Of a DNA stretch of 64,000 nucleotides, positions 8,600 through 17,650 are shown one piece after another. This DNA is from Halolamina sp. CBA1230 (lineage in GTDB: Archaea; Halobacteriota; Halobacteria; Halobacteriales; Haloferacaceae). The notes beneath the pieces are model-generated. The model was not told the DNA's origin. It saw only the letters and a list, made by a program, of their open reading frames with translations, and searched no databases. The DNA lies in NCBI RefSeq assembly GCF_002025255.2, contig NZ_CP054587.1, forward strand, positions 992,001 through 1,056,000. The letters run 5' to 3'. Position numbers and translations under genes: made by a program. Numbering within the stretch: position 1 is the stretch's first letter; each line of letters opens with the position of its first letter.

Positions 8600-9597
8600 T
8601 CGACGGGGACGGTTTCGAGCGCCGAGGCGACGACGTCCTCGCCGCTCTCGCTACCGGTTCGTGGCCGGATCCGGTGGGCGAACACCGTTCGTGCCTCTGC
8701 CTGTACGTCGTCGGGGGTGACGTAGTCCCGCCCGTCGAGCAGCGCGCGGACCTGCGAGGTGCGGGCGAGCGCGATGCTTCCGCGGGGGCTCACACCCAGC
8801 TGGGCGTTGTTCCGGGTGTGCTCGGCCAGCCGGCTGATGTAGTTCCGAACCGGCTCTCGCAGCGTCACCTGACTTGCAGTCTCGCGGGCGCGCTGGAGCC
8901 GTTCCCCGTCGGTCACGGGGTCGAGCTCCTCGATCGGGTGGTGGCCGGCGGTGCGGCCGATGATCTCCGCCTCCTGGTCGTCGTCGGGGTAGCCCAGCCG
9001 GAGCTTCTTGGCGAAGCGGTCGATCTCGGCCATCGGGAGCTCGTACGTGCGGCCGGTCTCGACGTCGTTCTGGGTCGCGATCACGACGAACGGCTCGGGC
9101 AGGGCCCGCGTGTCGCCGTCGACGGTCACCTGTCGCTCCTCCATCGCCTCGAGCAGCGCGCTCTGGGTCTTCGGCGGCGCGCGGTTGATCTCGTCGGCCA
9201 GCACGACGTTCGCGAACACCGGGCCGGACTGGAACTCGAACTCCTGGGTCTTCTGGTTGAACACGTTCACGCCGGTCACGTCGGAGGGCAGCAGGTCGGG
9301 CGTGAACTGCACGCGGCGGAACGAGGCGTCGACGGAGGTGGCGACCGAGCGCGCGAGCATCGTCTTTCCGGTGCCGGGGACGTCCTCAAGCAGGACGTGG
9401 CCACGGGCCACCGTGGCGACGAGGATGTGTTCGATCGCGTCGCGCTTGCCGACGATGACGCGCTCGACGTTGTCGACGATCTCGTGGATCAGGTCCGCGG
9501 CCGCGTCGACCGACAGCGGGTCGAGCGTCGGCTGGCCGGCGTCACCACCCGTCCCGACGGCGGCGTCACCGCCGTCGGACCGGGCGTCGTCGGTCAT
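8596..9597 (-). CDS. MoxR-family AAA+ ATPase
   Basis: A 333-residue cytoplasmic ATPase. Walker A is VPGTGKTML (about 73-81), Walker B is VVLADEINRAPP, and sensor 1 is in FVVIATQND. A helical lid ends with SPRGSIALARTSQVRALLDGRDYVTPDD, the usual MoxR C-terminal pattern. The N-terminal 30 residues are a disordered acidic tail. MoxR ATPases are thought to act as chaperone-like factors for VWA or DUF58 partners. It is the first gene of the operon. A TATA-like ggtatactc near 9663-9675 would leave a short leader of roughly 40-45 nt. Confidence 0.92.
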   Translation of the reverse strand: MTDDARSDGGDAAVGTGGDAGQPTLDPLSVDAAADLIHEIVDNVERVIVGKRDAIEHILVATVARGHVLLEDVPGTGKTMLARSVATSVDASFRRVQFTPDLLPSDVTGVNVFNQKTQEFEFQSGPVFANVVLADEINRAPPKTQSALLEAMEERQVTVDGDTRALPEPFVVIATQNDVETGRTYELPMAEIDRFAKKLRLGYPDDDQEAEIIGRTAGHHPIEELDPVTDGERLQRARETASQVTLREPVRNYISRLAEHTRNNAQLGVSPRGSIALARTSQVRALLDGRDYVTPDDVQAEARTVFAHRIRPRTGSESGEDVVASALETVPVE

Positions 9598-9797
9598 AAC
9601 GGACCACCTCGGCGTGTACCTCTGCGGGGAGCGGAACGGTCGTACACGGGGGGATAGTGTGCCTGAGTATACCTAACTCTGCCGCCAGTGGCGGAGTCGA
9701 TCCGTCCCGAGCGAGGGCGGGTCGGCCGTGCGCGAGAACGCTCACCCGCTTTGCCGCATCGAACAACCCATTAGCCGTGGCGCCCCCACCCCCGGGC

Positions 9798-11003
9798 ATG
9801 GAGACCACGGACGCGTTCGTCGGCCTCGACTGTATCGACTGCGGGGAGCGGTTCGACGCCGGGACGGCGACCCACCGCTGCCCGGACTGTGGCGGGATCC
9901 TCGATCCCGCGTACGACTACGACGCCGTCGACGTGAGCCGGGAGACGTTCGAGCGCGAGCGCTTCGACTCGCTGTGGCGCTACGACGCGCTGCTGCCGTT
10001 CCCGCGGGAATCGGCGGTCACCATCGGTGAAGGTGCGACGCCGCTGGTCGACTGTCCGACGCTCGCGGAGGCGATGGGCGTCGGCGAGGTGTACATCAAA
10101 GACGAGGGGCACAACCCGACGGGGACGTTCAAGGACCGCGGGCAGACCGGCGCGGTGACCGCCGCCGCACAGCACGGCGCGGAGACGATCGCGCTCAACA
10201 CCGCCGGCAACGCCGGGCAGGCTGCGGCCGCTTACGCCGCCAACGCGGGGATGGACGCCCACGTCTGGATGGCCGAGCGCGCGGGGTACACTCAGAAGGC
10301 GATGGTCGAGGTCCACGGCGGCGAGCTCCACGTCGTCGAGGGGGAGATCACCGACGCCGGCGCGGGCTACGCCGAGCGGATGGAGCAGGAGGACTGGTAC
10401 TCCACGAAGACGTTCGTCACGCCGTACCGCCACGAGACGAAGAAGACGATGCTGTACGAGACGGTCGAACAGCTCGACTGGGAGGTGCCGGACGCGGTCG
10501 TCTACCCCACCGGCGGCGGCGTCGGCCTCATCGGGATGCACAAGGGGGCGACGGAGTTCCGCGACCTCGGCCTCACCGACGAGCTACCGGGGATGTACGC
10601 CGCCCAGGCCGCCGGCTGTGCGCCGGTCGTCGAGGCGTGGGAGCAGGGGAAGTCGATCCACGAGGCGTGGGGCGACGAGAACATCACGACCGCGCTCAAC
10701 GGGATCGCCGTCCCCGACCCGGGCGCCAGCCCGATGATCCTCGACGCCCTGGAGGAGAGCGGCGGCGGCGCGGTCGCCGCCAGCGACGAAGCGATCCTCG
10801 ACGCCGCGATCCAGATCGCACAGACCGAGGGCGTGGAGATGGGCGCGACCTGCGCCGCCGCGGCTGCGGGGGCGTTCGGTCTGGCCGAACAGGGCGAACT
10901 CGGCGCCGACGACACGGTCGTGCTGCTGAACACCGGCGCGGGCAACAAGGACGTGGACACGCTGCGCAGTCACTTGGGTGAGCGGGAGTTCGCGGACGAG
11001 TAG
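9798..11003 (+). CDS. thrC: Threonine synthase
   Basis: A 401-residue PLP enzyme converting O-phosphohomoserine to threonine. It starts with the zinc-ribbon-like CIDCGERF...CPDCGG typical of archaeal threonine synthases. The PLP lysine lies in GTFKDRGQTG (Lys112), and the phosphate-binding loop lies in TAGNAGQAAAAYAANAG. The glycine-rich YPTGGGVGLIGM is also present. The ATG at 9798 was chosen: the open frame extends to 9657, but the extra residues are low quality. A TATA-like ccattagcc also lies about 27 bp before 9798. It stands alone, divergent from the MoxR operon. Confidence 0.93.
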   Translation: METTDAFVGLDCIDCGERFDAGTATHRCPDCGGILDPAYDYDAVDVSRETFERERFDSLWRYDALLPFPRESAVTIGEGATPLVDCPTLAEAMGVGEVYIKDEGHNPTGTFKDRGQTGAVTAAAQHGAETIALNTAGNAGQAAAAYAANAGMDAHVWMAERAGYTQKAMVEVHGGELHVVEGEITDAGAGYAERMEQEDWYSTKTFVTPYRHETKKTMLYETVEQLDWEVPDAVVYPTGGGVGLIGMHKGATEFRDLGLTDELPGMYAAQAAGCAPVVEAWEQGKSIHEAWGDENITTALNGIAVPDPGASPMILDALEESGGGAVAASDEAILDAAIQIAQTEGVEMGATCAAAAAGAFGLAEQGELGADDTVVLLNTGAGNKDVDTLRSHLGEREFADE

Positions 11004-11027
11004 GGCGCCGTTCGCGGTCGTCTGCGG

Positions 11028-11037
11028 TATTTTTTAA
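11028..11037 (+). promoter_or_regulatory. TATA box of the HD-domain gene
   Basis: An A/T run (tattttttaa) in otherwise GC-rich sequence, centred about 27 bp before the ATG at 11061, as expected for a leaderless haloarchaeal promoter. Confidence 0.65.
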
Positions 11038-11060
11038 CTGATGCCGCCGAACTCGCCCCC

Positions 11061-12293
11061 ATGACCACGATCAAGGACTCCGTCCACGACCACATCGAGG
11101 TGGAGGGGGTCGCCGCCGACTTGCTCGATACGCCCGCGGTCCAGCGGCTCCGCCACATCAAGCAGTTGGGGACGGTGCAGTTGGCGTACCCTTCGGCGAA
11201 CCACACGCGGTTCGAGCACTCCCTCGGCGTCTACCACCTCGCCGAGCAGGCGCTCGACCACCTGGACGTCGACGGCGTCGACGCCGATCGCATCCGCGCG
11301 GCGGCGATGCTGCACGACGTCGGCCACGGCCCGTTCTCGCACAACATCGAGGCGCTGACCCACCGCGAGACGGGGAAGTACCACGACGACGTGGACGAAC
11401 TGCTCGCCGAGGGGCAGGTCGGGGAGACGCTCCGGGAGAACGGGCTCGACCCGTCCAGAGTGGCGGGGCTCGTCGCCGGCGAGGGGAAGTTCGGCCAGCT
11501 CGTCTCCGGGGAGCTGGACGTGGACCGGATGGACTACCTCGTCCGGGACGCCCACCACACCGGCGTTCCGTACGGCACGATCGACCCCGGACGGCTGGTG
11601 CGGGCGCTGCGGTTCGTCGACGGCGAACTCGTGCTCGCACCGGGGAACGTCCAGAGCGCCGAGTCGCTGCTGGTCGCACGGGCGCTGATGAACCCCACCG
11701 TCTACTCCCACCACGTCGCCCGGATCAGCAAGGCGATGCTGCGACAGGCCTCGGAGCGACTGCTCAAGAGCGACCCCGATCTGAGCGCCGCGGAGCTCCG
11801 CCGGATGGACGACCACGGGCTGCTGGTCGCGCTTCGACTCTGTGACGAGACCAGCGAGTTCGCGCGACGCTACGCCGAACGCGACCTGTACAAGCGTGCA
11901 GTGTGGGCGGAGCTGGGCGGCGTGCCCGACTGGCTGCTGGCGGCGAGCCACGAGGAGACACGGGAACTGGAGGACGAGATCGCCGACGCCTGCGACCTCG
12001 ACTCCCGGGAGGTGATCCTCGACGTGCCCGACGAGCCGTCGATGCGGGAGTCCACCAGCCGGGTGATGGTGGGCGACGAGATCCGCCAGCTCGGCCGGCA
12101 GTCGCCGCTGGTGAAGGCACTTCGGACCGCGCAGTACCAGCAGTGGCGGCTGGGCGTGTACACGGTTCCCGAAGCGACCGAACGCGTCGGCCACGAGGCG
12201 GTCGAGCGACTGGACCTGGACGTCGAGGGCGCGCTCGTGAGCGAACGCCGCGGTCGGCCGTCGACGCTGGACGAGTTCGCCGAGGCGGAGTAG
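11061..12293 (+). CDS. HD-domain phosphohydrolase (SAMHD1/dGTPase-like)
   Basis: A 410-residue cytoplasmic enzyme. Its opening, KDSVHDHIEVEGVAADLLDTPAVQRLRHIKQLG, is the standard start of the HD 'deoxyguanosinetriphosphate triphosphohydrolase-like' family. Metal ligands are His53 (TRFEHSLGVYHL), His85-Asp86 (MLHDVGHGPFSH) and the Asp of ELDVDRMDYLVRD. The C-terminal half is helical and shows no extra domain. Members hydrolyse dNTPs or related nucleotides; the exact substrate here is unknown. A TATA box lies 27 bp upstream. Confidence 0.88.
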   Translation: MTTIKDSVHDHIEVEGVAADLLDTPAVQRLRHIKQLGTVQLAYPSANHTRFEHSLGVYHLAEQALDHLDVDGVDADRIRAAAMLHDVGHGPFSHNIEALTHRETGKYHDDVDELLAEGQVGETLRENGLDPSRVAGLVAGEGKFGQLVSGELDVDRMDYLVRDAHHTGVPYGTIDPGRLVRALRFVDGELVLAPGNVQSAESLLVARALMNPTVYSHHVARISKAMLRQASERLLKSDPDLSAAELRRMDDHGLLVALRLCDETSEFARRYAERDLYKRAVWAELGGVPDWLLAASHEETRELEDEIADACDLDSREVILDVPDEPSMRESTSRVMVGDEIRQLGRQSPLVKALRTAQYQQWRLGVYTVPEATERVGHEAVERLDLDVEGALVSERRGRPSTLDEFAEAE

Positions 12294-12332
12294 CGCCGGT
12301 AGCTTCAGGCCGTCGCCGCGCCACGGATCAGT

Positions 12333-13106
12333 GTGAACGACAGTCGCGCGGCCGTGCTGGGCGGGCTCGCGAGCCTGCTCGCGCTCGCGGCGTACGCGGT
12401 GCTCGCGGGGATCGCCCCGACGCCCGTCTCCGAGCCCACGCCGCGGATACCGAGCCTGCTGTTCGCCGTGATCGTCCCCGGCACCGTCGCAGCCTGTGTC
12501 GGTGCGGGCGTGGTCCTCCTCCGCCGGCGGTTCGCTCTCCGGGGACCGATAGCGGGGCTGGTCGTCGGTGCCATCCTTGCCGCGATCACGACGCCGAGCG
12601 AGGGGGAGGCGTGGCTGCTCGTGCTCGGCGCGCCGGCGTGGCTCACGCTGCTGGCGGCCGGCGAACTGCTCGGTCGGTGGGTGGGCGCACGGCGCGCTGG
12701 AACGACGCTCCCCCGAACGGAGCGGGCAGGTGTGGTCGGTTCGGTCGCAGGGCTCGGCTACTGGCTGGTCTTCGTCGCGTTCGCAGTCGTCCCAGCGTGG
12801 TCAACCCCCGACCCACCGGGTAGGCCGGGGGTCGTCGAAGCCGCCCTCACGCTCGCCTTCCTCGCCGGCGCGTTCTGCCTGCTGGTCGGGGTGCCGGTGG
12901 CGCTCGCGCGCCGCGGCGGGCCGTACAGCCCGCTTGTCGTCCCGGCGGTCTGGGTCGGGTACAACCTCCTCACCGGGTGGGGGCTGTACGACGGCGAAGT
13001 CGCGGTACTCGCCTTCACGCTCGCCTGGCCGGCGGCGCTCGTGGCGATCGGCGCGCTCGCGGCCGTCGAGACGGCTGTGCGGTGGGGCTGGCGCCGGTTC
13101 AGCTGA
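12333..13106 (+). CDS. Polytopic membrane protein, unknown function
   Basis: A 257-residue protein with about seven hydrophobic helices separated by short Arg-containing loops (for example LLRRRFALRG, GRWVGARRAG, ALARRGG). The start is GTG at 12333, giving a first helix AVLGGLASLLALAAYAVLAG. I see no catalytic motif and no conserved charged residue inside a helix. It lies 39 bp after the HD gene and just before the MOSC gene, with no shared theme. I do not recognise a family. Confidence 0.7.
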   Translation: MNDSRAAVLGGLASLLALAAYAVLAGIAPTPVSEPTPRIPSLLFAVIVPGTVAACVGAGVVLLRRRFALRGPIAGLVVGAILAAITTPSEGEAWLLVLGAPAWLTLLAAGELLGRWVGARRAGTTLPRTERAGVVGSVAGLGYWLVFVAFAVVPAWSTPDPPGRPGVVEAALTLAFLAGAFCLLVGVPVALARRGGPYSPLVVPAVWVGYNLLTGWGLYDGEVAVLAFTLAWPAALVAIGALAAVETAVRWGWRRFS

Positions 13107-13144
13107 CCCGCGCGTTTATGCGCCGGCAGACCACACCCCAGGGT

Positions 13145-13612
13145 ATGACTGGAACGGTCGAACGCATCCACGTCGCCAGCGAGGCGGGCGCCCAACCCGA
13201 ACCGCGGGACTCGGTCGAGGCGGTCGTGGGCAAGGGGCTGACCGGCGACCGCTACTTCGAGAACGAGGGGACGTTCTCCACCGACGACGAGGATCGCACG
13301 CGGGACCTGACGCTGATCGAGGCCGAAGCGATCGAACAGGCCGAAGCCGACTACGACGTCGAGTTCGAGCCGGGGATCCACCGCCGAAACCTCACCGTCC
13401 GCGGCGTCGGGCTGAACCGCCTGCTCGGCGAGCAGTTCCGGGTGGGCGACGCCGTCGTGGAGGGGACGGAGCTCTGTGAGCCCTGCACGTACCTCGAACG
13501 GAAACTCGAGGAGAAAGGCATCCAGGAGGCGCTGGTCCACCGCGGCGGCCTGCGGTGTGAGATCGTCGAGGGCGGCGAGATCACGGTCGGCGACGACGTG
13601 ACGACCGCGTAG
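13145..13612 (+). CDS. MOSC domain protein
   Basis: A 155-residue stand-alone MOSC domain (the C-terminal fold of molybdenum cofactor sulfurases, also YiiM-like). Diagnostic features are the N-terminal GKGLTGDRYF, the central EPGIHRRNLTVRGVGLN and the conserved Cys segment ELCEPCTYLERKL, followed by HRGGLRCEIVEGGEITVGD. MOSC domains carry sulfur or bind molybdenum cofactor; the partner enzyme here is unknown. A TATA-like tttatg at 13115-13120 lies about 27 bp before the ATG, indicating a leaderless transcript. Confidence 0.88.
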   Translation: MTGTVERIHVASEAGAQPEPRDSVEAVVGKGLTGDRYFENEGTFSTDDEDRTRDLTLIEAEAIEQAEADYDVEFEPGIHRRNLTVRGVGLNRLLGEQFRVGDAVVEGTELCEPCTYLERKLEEKGIQEALVHRGGLRCEIVEGGEITVGDDVTTA

Positions 13613-13651
13613 GATCGACGCGTTGAGGGGTTCGGCGACGAAACCACGGGT

Positions 13652-13840
13652 ATGACCGACAGCGACGCCGACCTGGACTTCGACCGCGAGATCAAGGTGC
13701 GACTCGCCTTCGCCGTCGTCGCCGCGGCGCTTGGGATCGGTGTCGCCGTGTTCACTGACGTCTCCGAGTGGATCGCGTTTGGTATCGTCGTCGTGCTCGG
13801 CGTGATCCTGCCGCGAGCGTACCTCTACGTCGAGAAGTAG
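13652..13840 (+). CDS. Small two-helix membrane protein
   Basis: A 62-residue protein with an acidic N-terminus (MTDSDADLDFDREIK) and two hydrophobic helices (LAFAVVAAALGIGVAVF; WIAFGIVVVLGVILPRAYLYV). It is typical of the many conserved haloarchaeal membrane microproteins. Function unknown. It converges on the acc-operon protein, with 9 bp between the stops. Confidence 0.7.
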   Translation: MTDSDADLDFDREIKVRLAFAVVAAALGIGVAVFTDVSEWIAFGIVVVLGVILPRAYLYVEK

Positions 13841-13849
13841 TCCGCCGAG

Positions 13850-14158
13850 TCAGAGCCGTTCGGACCGGCCGGCGGCGCTCCAGGCGTCGGTGGGGGTGCC
13901 GTCCCGGACTCTGACGGTCCGGCGCTGGGTCGATTCGACGCGACCCGCGAACCCCCAGCGCTTCCCCTGCCAGCTCTCCTCCTCGCTCTCGGCGGCCGCC
14001 GCGGCCGCTGCTGCCTCGCCGTCGCGGATGTGGGCGCCGACGGCGGCCGCGATCGCCGCAGCCTCGGCATCGTCGGCGTCGTCGGGGAGGGTGAGCCGGT
14101 CGGCGACGCTCGCTGCCGACGGCTCCTCGGCCCCATCGCCGGTCTCGGCGTCGGTCAT
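13850..14158 (-). CDS. pccX: Small acyl-CoA carboxylase subunit (PccX-like, 'acc operon protein')
   Basis: A 102-residue acidic protein. It has a helical stretch ([29 protein letters not shown]) and a conserved haloarchaeal tail ([14 protein letters not shown]...[14 protein letters not shown]). This matches the third, small subunit described for the haloarchaeal propionyl-CoA carboxylase (PccX), whose gene sits next to pccB. It overlaps pccB by 4 bp (ATGA), consistent with a stoichiometric partner. Its low-complexity Ala-rich helix may bridge subunits; that is inferred. Confidence 0.75.
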   Translation of the reverse strand: MTDAETGDGAEEPSAASVADRLTLPDDADDAEAAAIAAAVGAHIRDGEAAAAAAAAESEEESWQGKRWGFAGRVESTQRRTVRVRDGTPTDAWSAAGRSERL

Positions 14159-15699
14159 ATCGGGATGTTGCCGTGTTTCTTCTGGGGCGTTTGCTCGCGC
14201 TTCCCCTGCAGCATCTCCAGGTCGGAGATCAGCCGCTCGCGGGTCTCCGGCGGCTCGATCACGTCGTCGATGTAGCCGCGGTCGGCCGCCGTGTAGGGGT
14301 TGGCGAACTCCTCGCGGTACTCCTCGATCAGCTCCTCGCGGCGGGCCTCGACGTCGTCGGCTTCGTCGAGTTCGTCGCTGTAGAGGATGTCGACCGCACC
14401 CTCCGGCCCCATCACCGCGATCTCGGCGGTGGGCCAGGCGTAGTTCACGTCGGCGCCGACGTGGCTGGAGGCCATCACGTCGTACGCGCCGCCGTAGGCC
14501 TTCCGGGTGATGACGGTGAGGAGCGGGACCGACGCCTCACAGTAGGCGTACAACAGTTTCGCGCCGTGGCGGATGATCCCGTTGTGCTCCTGATCCGTGC
14601 CGGGCATGAAGCCGGGCACGTCGACGAACGTCAGGACGGGGACGTTAAACGCGTCGCAGGTGCGGACGAACCGCGCGCCCTTCTCGCTGGCTTCGATGTC
14701 CAGCGTGCCGGCGTTGACTCGAGGCTGGTTCGCGAGGATGCCCACGGAGCGGCCGTCCATCCGGGCGAACCCGATCACGAGGTTCTTCGCGAACTCCGCC
14801 TGCACCTCGAAGAACGAGCCCTCGTCGACGACCGACTCGAGCACGTCGTGCATGTCGTACGGCTTGCGCGGCTGGTCCGGGACGACCGAGTTCAGCGACT
14901 CGTCGGCGCGCTCGGGGTCGTCCCACGGCTCGACGCGCGGGGGGTCCTCGACGTTGTTCTGCGGGAGGTAGGAGAGCAGCCGCCGGATGTCGTCGAGCGC
15001 GTCCTCCTCGCTCTCCTCGGCGAAGTGGGCGACGCCGGAGGTGGAGGCGTGGGTGACCGCGCCGCCGAGCTCCTCGAAGCTGACCTCCTCGCCGGTGACC
15101 GTCTTCACCACGTCGGGACCGGTGATGAACATGTGGCTGGTGTCTTTCACCATGAACGTGAAGTCGGTCATCGCGGGGGAGTACACCGCGCCGCCGGCGC
15201 AGGGGCCCATGATCGCGGAGATCTGCGGGACGACGCCGGAGGCTTCCTGATTGCGCCGGAAGATCTCGGCGTAGCCGCCGAGCGCGTCGACGCCCTCCTG
15301 GATCCGGGCGCCGGCGGAGTCGTTGAGCCCGACGACGGGCGCGCCGACCTGCGTGGCTTTGTCCATCACCTTCGTGACTTTCTCGGCGAACACCTCACCG
15401 AGCGAGCCGCCGAACACGGTGAAGTCGTGGGCGAACACGAACACCTTGCGGCCGTCGACCTCGCCGTACCCCGTGACGACGCCGTCGCCGTAGATCTGGT
15501 TCTCCTCCATCCCGAACTTGTGGTTGCGGTGGGTTCGGAACTGGTCGAACTCCGTGAACGTGCCGTCGTCGAGGAAGTAGTCGATCCGCTCGCGAGCGGT
15601 CATCTTCCCCTTCTCGTGCTGGCGTTCGATTCGCTCCTCGCCGCCGCCCTTGAGGGCTTTTTCGCGGCGTTCGCGGAGTTCCTCGATGCGGTCCTCCAT
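14155..15699 (-). CDS. pccB: Acyl-CoA (propionyl-CoA) carboxylase, beta (carboxyltransferase) subunit
   Basis: A 514-residue carboxyltransferase. Recognisable segments are the start [37 protein letters not shown], the oxyanion loop [32 protein letters not shown], and the C-terminal half with [26 protein letters not shown] and [16 protein letters not shown]. It transfers carboxyl from biotin to propionyl- or acetyl-CoA. The ATG at 15699 was chosen; the frame stays open to 16017 only because the upstream repeats lack stops. The biotin carboxylase/carrier subunit is not in the window. It is divergent from biotin ligase, which would load its partner. Confidence 0.92.
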   Translation of the reverse strand: MEDRIEELRERREKALKGGGEERIERQHEKGKMTARERIDYFLDDGTFTEFDQFRTHRNHKFGMEENQIYGDGVVTGYGEVDGRKVFVFAHDFTVFGGSLGEVFAEKVTKVMDKATQVGAPVVGLNDSAGARIQEGVDALGGYAEIFRRNQEASGVVPQISAIMGPCAGGAVYSPAMTDFTFMVKDTSHMFITGPDVVKTVTGEEVSFEELGGAVTHASTSGVAHFAEESEEDALDDIRRLLSYLPQNNVEDPPRVEPWDDPERADESLNSVVPDQPRKPYDMHDVLESVVDEGSFFEVQAEFAKNLVIGFARMDGRSVGILANQPRVNAGTLDIEASEKGARFVRTCDAFNVPVLTFVDVPGFMPGTDQEHNGIIRHGAKLLYAYCEASVPLLTVITRKAYGGAYDVMASSHVGADVNYAWPTAEIAVMGPEGAVDILYSDELDEADDVEARREELIEEYREEFANPYTAADRGYIDDVIEPPETRERLISDLEMLQGKREQTPQKKHGNIPI

Positions 15700-16056
15700 C
15701 GTCACTGTGGACCACCTGCAGTCATTGTTCGCAACGTCGCCGAGGTGTCGCAAAAGGATTCCGAACGAAGCGAGGCCGGAAAACTCCGAGCGAAGCGAGG
15801 AGGCAAACGGCCTCGGTAGGCGAGCGGGGAGCACAGCGACCCGCGAGCGTGCGGACCTGGAAACGCCGAACGCAGTGAGGCGGCAAACGGCCTCGGTAAC
15901 GCGAGCGGGGAGCGAAGCGACCCGCGAGCCACGGACAGTCGTAAACGAGGCCAGCGAAGCGATCGAACGGTAAACTCCCTCGGAAAAGTGAACAGCGAAG
16001 GAACCCACCGACGCCACACCGCGACCGATTTACCCCCACCGCTCCCACGACCGCCC
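15700..16056. repeat. Intergenic region with a 46 bp direct repeat (15802-15847 and 15882-15928)
   Basis: The 357 bp between pccB and birA contain two imperfect copies, 80 bp apart, of a segment beginning ggcaaacggcctcggta and ending cccgcgagc. They are preceded by shorter gagcgaagcgag units (near 15756 and 15788). Such GCGAGCGAAGCGA-type units are common between haloarchaeal genes. The birA promoter (atttac, 16028-16033) lies at the right end. No reading frame in this stretch looks coding. Confidence 0.6.
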
Positions 16057-17004
16057 ATGCCCGACACGCGCCGCGCGCTGCTCGACGCGCTCGCGGACGG
16101 CCCCGTTCCCGGCCCCGAACTCGCCGACCGTCTCGGCGTCTCCCGCGCCGCGGTCTGGAAGCAGGTCGAGGCGCTCCGCGAGGACGGGCTGGGGATCGAG
16201 AGCACCGACGACGGCTACCGCGTGACCGACGTTTCCGAGTTCGGCGGCGCCGCGATCGCGTACGGCCTCGACGCGCCGTTCGAAATCGAGTACCACGACA
16301 GCATCGGCTCGACGAACGAACGGGTCCGCGAACTCGCCGACGAGGGGCGCGAAGACGTGGCCGTCGTGGCGAACGAGCAAACCGCCGGCCGGGGGCGACT
16401 CGACCGGGGGTGGACCGGGCCGTCAGGAGGGGTCTACTGCTCGCTGCTGCTCCGGCCGGACGTGCCGCTCGCCCACTCGCCCGTCTACACGCTCGCGGCC
16501 GCGGTGGCAGTCGCGCGGGCCGCACGGGAGGCCGGCGTCGACGCGCGGATCAAGTGGCCGAACGATGTGCTAGTACTCGACGACGAGAGCGAACGCGGCG
16601 GGCAGAAGCTCTGTGGCATCCTGACCGAGATGGAGGGCGAAGCGGACCGCGTGAAGTGGCTGATCGTCGGTATCGGGATCAACGCCAACGTCGAGCCTGA
16701 GGACCTGCCCGAAGGCGCGACCTCGCTGCTCGCCGAACGCGGCGAACCGGTCGACCGCCGGATCTTCACCCAGCGCCTGCTGGAGACGTTCGACGAACTC
16801 CGGAGCGATCCGGATTCGATCCTCGACGCGTGGCGCGAACACGCCGCGACACTCGGCCAGCGCGTCCGGGTCGAGACGCCCGGCGGCGAGGTCGTGGGTA
16901 AGACCGTCGACGTCGAGTTCCCCGGCGCACTGATCGTCGAAACCGACGACGGCGAGCGCGAGCGAGTGACGGCTGGGGACTGTGAGCACCTGCGGCCGGT
17001 GTGA
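16057..17004 (+). CDS. birA: Bifunctional biotin--[acetyl-CoA-carboxylase] ligase / BirA repressor
   Basis: A 315-residue protein. Residues 1-65 are a winged helix (LADRLGVSRAAVWKQVEALREDG). The catalytic domain has STNERV, the biotinyl-AMP loop GRGRLDRGWTGPSGGVYCSLLLRP, IKWPNDVLV, KLCGILTEMEG and GIGINAN. The C-terminal SH3-like domain is GQRVRVETPGGEVVGKTVDV. It biotinylates the carrier subunit of the acyl-CoA carboxylase and may repress biotin genes. A TATA-like element 27 bp before the ATG at 16057 fixes the start. It is divergent from pccB, a functional pairing. Confidence 0.93.
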   Translation: MPDTRRALLDALADGPVPGPELADRLGVSRAAVWKQVEALREDGLGIESTDDGYRVTDVSEFGGAAIAYGLDAPFEIEYHDSIGSTNERVRELADEGREDVAVVANEQTAGRGRLDRGWTGPSGGVYCSLLLRPDVPLAHSPVYTLAAAVAVARAAREAGVDARIKWPNDVLVLDDESERGGQKLCGILTEMEGEADRVKWLIVGIGINANVEPEDLPEGATSLLAERGEPVDRRIFTQRLLETFDELRSDPDSILDAWREHAATLGQRVRVETPGGEVVGKTVDVEFPGALIVETDDGERERVTAGDCEHLRPV

Positions 17005-17052
17005 TGGCGACGCGGAGCGAGCGCTTATCGCGGCGTCGGCCGTACGAAGGGT

Positions 17053-17223
17053 ATGGACCGCCGGTGGCTCGTGGTGGGGTTCGCGCTGCTGTTCGCGAGC
17101 CTGACGGCCGTGTTCCTCGCCCGCGGGGAGCCTCTCCAGACGGCCATCGCGCTCGTGCACACGGTCACGATGGTCGGGCTGCTCTGGTGGCAGACGGCCC
17201 ACGGTGACCAGGCCGGGACGTAG
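17053..17223 (+). CDS. Small two-helix membrane protein (56 aa)
   Basis: A short open frame starting MDRRWLVVGFALLFASLTAV, with a second hydrophobic stretch IALVHTVTMVGLLWW and ending HGDQAGT. It is preceded by a TATA-like cttatc (17025-17030) about 26 bp before the ATG, giving a leaderless transcript. The two hydrophobic helices and good promoter spacing support a real membrane microprotein. Function unknown. Confidence 0.6.
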   Translation: MDRRWLVVGFALLFASLTAVFLARGEPLQTAIALVHTVTMVGLLWWQTAHGDQAGT

Positions 17224-17296
17224 TCGTTCGGGTCCGTCGACCCGGAAGTCGACGGGTGCAGTACTGTTTTACACTGTGGCGAAGGAGTGACAGCCG

Positions 17297-17590
17297 ATGC
17301 TCTCCACGCTTCGGAACACCCTGTTCAGCGAGCCCTCCGGCCGGCCCCACGCGCTGATCCAGTTCGGCGGGGCAGTGCTGTTCGTCGCCCTCTACGCCTA
17401 CGGGGTCGCCCGCGGCTCCGGTAGCGAGTGGCTGCTCGTCATCGCGACCGCGAACGTCCTCTCCGGAACCGCCGAATCCCTGCCGAGCGATCGCCGACGG
17501 CTCGCCGGATCGCTCCGGATCGCCGCGATCCTCGTCTGTGTGGGGCTGCTCGCCCTTCTCGTCTTCGAGCCGGGGCTGCTGTTCGAGTAG
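17297..17590 (+). CDS. Small three-helix membrane protein
   Basis: A 97-residue protein with hydrophobic segments near residues 20-38 (LIQFGGAVLFVALYAYGVA), 43-58 (SEWLLVIATANVLSG) and 74-92 (IAAILVCVGLLALLVF). The loops are Arg-rich (SDRRRLAGSLR). A clear TATA-like ttttac (17267-17272) lies 27 bp before the ATG. It is followed 60 bp later by hemE, but nothing ties it to heme synthesis. Family not recognised. Confidence 0.7.
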   Translation: MLSTLRNTLFSEPSGRPHALIQFGGAVLFVALYAYGVARGSGSEWLLVIATANVLSGTAESLPSDRRRLAGSLRIAAILVCVGLLALLVFEPGLLFE

Positions 17591-17650
17591 TCGCCGTCGC
17601 GTCGTGGCGCGAACGGAAACGCACTAACGCCCCACCCACCAACGCCCGCT

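Noticed and set aside
15700-16017. 106-residue N-terminal extension of the carboxylase beta subunit
   Set aside because: The stretch translates direct repeats and Arg/Ser-rich noise; the conserved family start lies at 15699.
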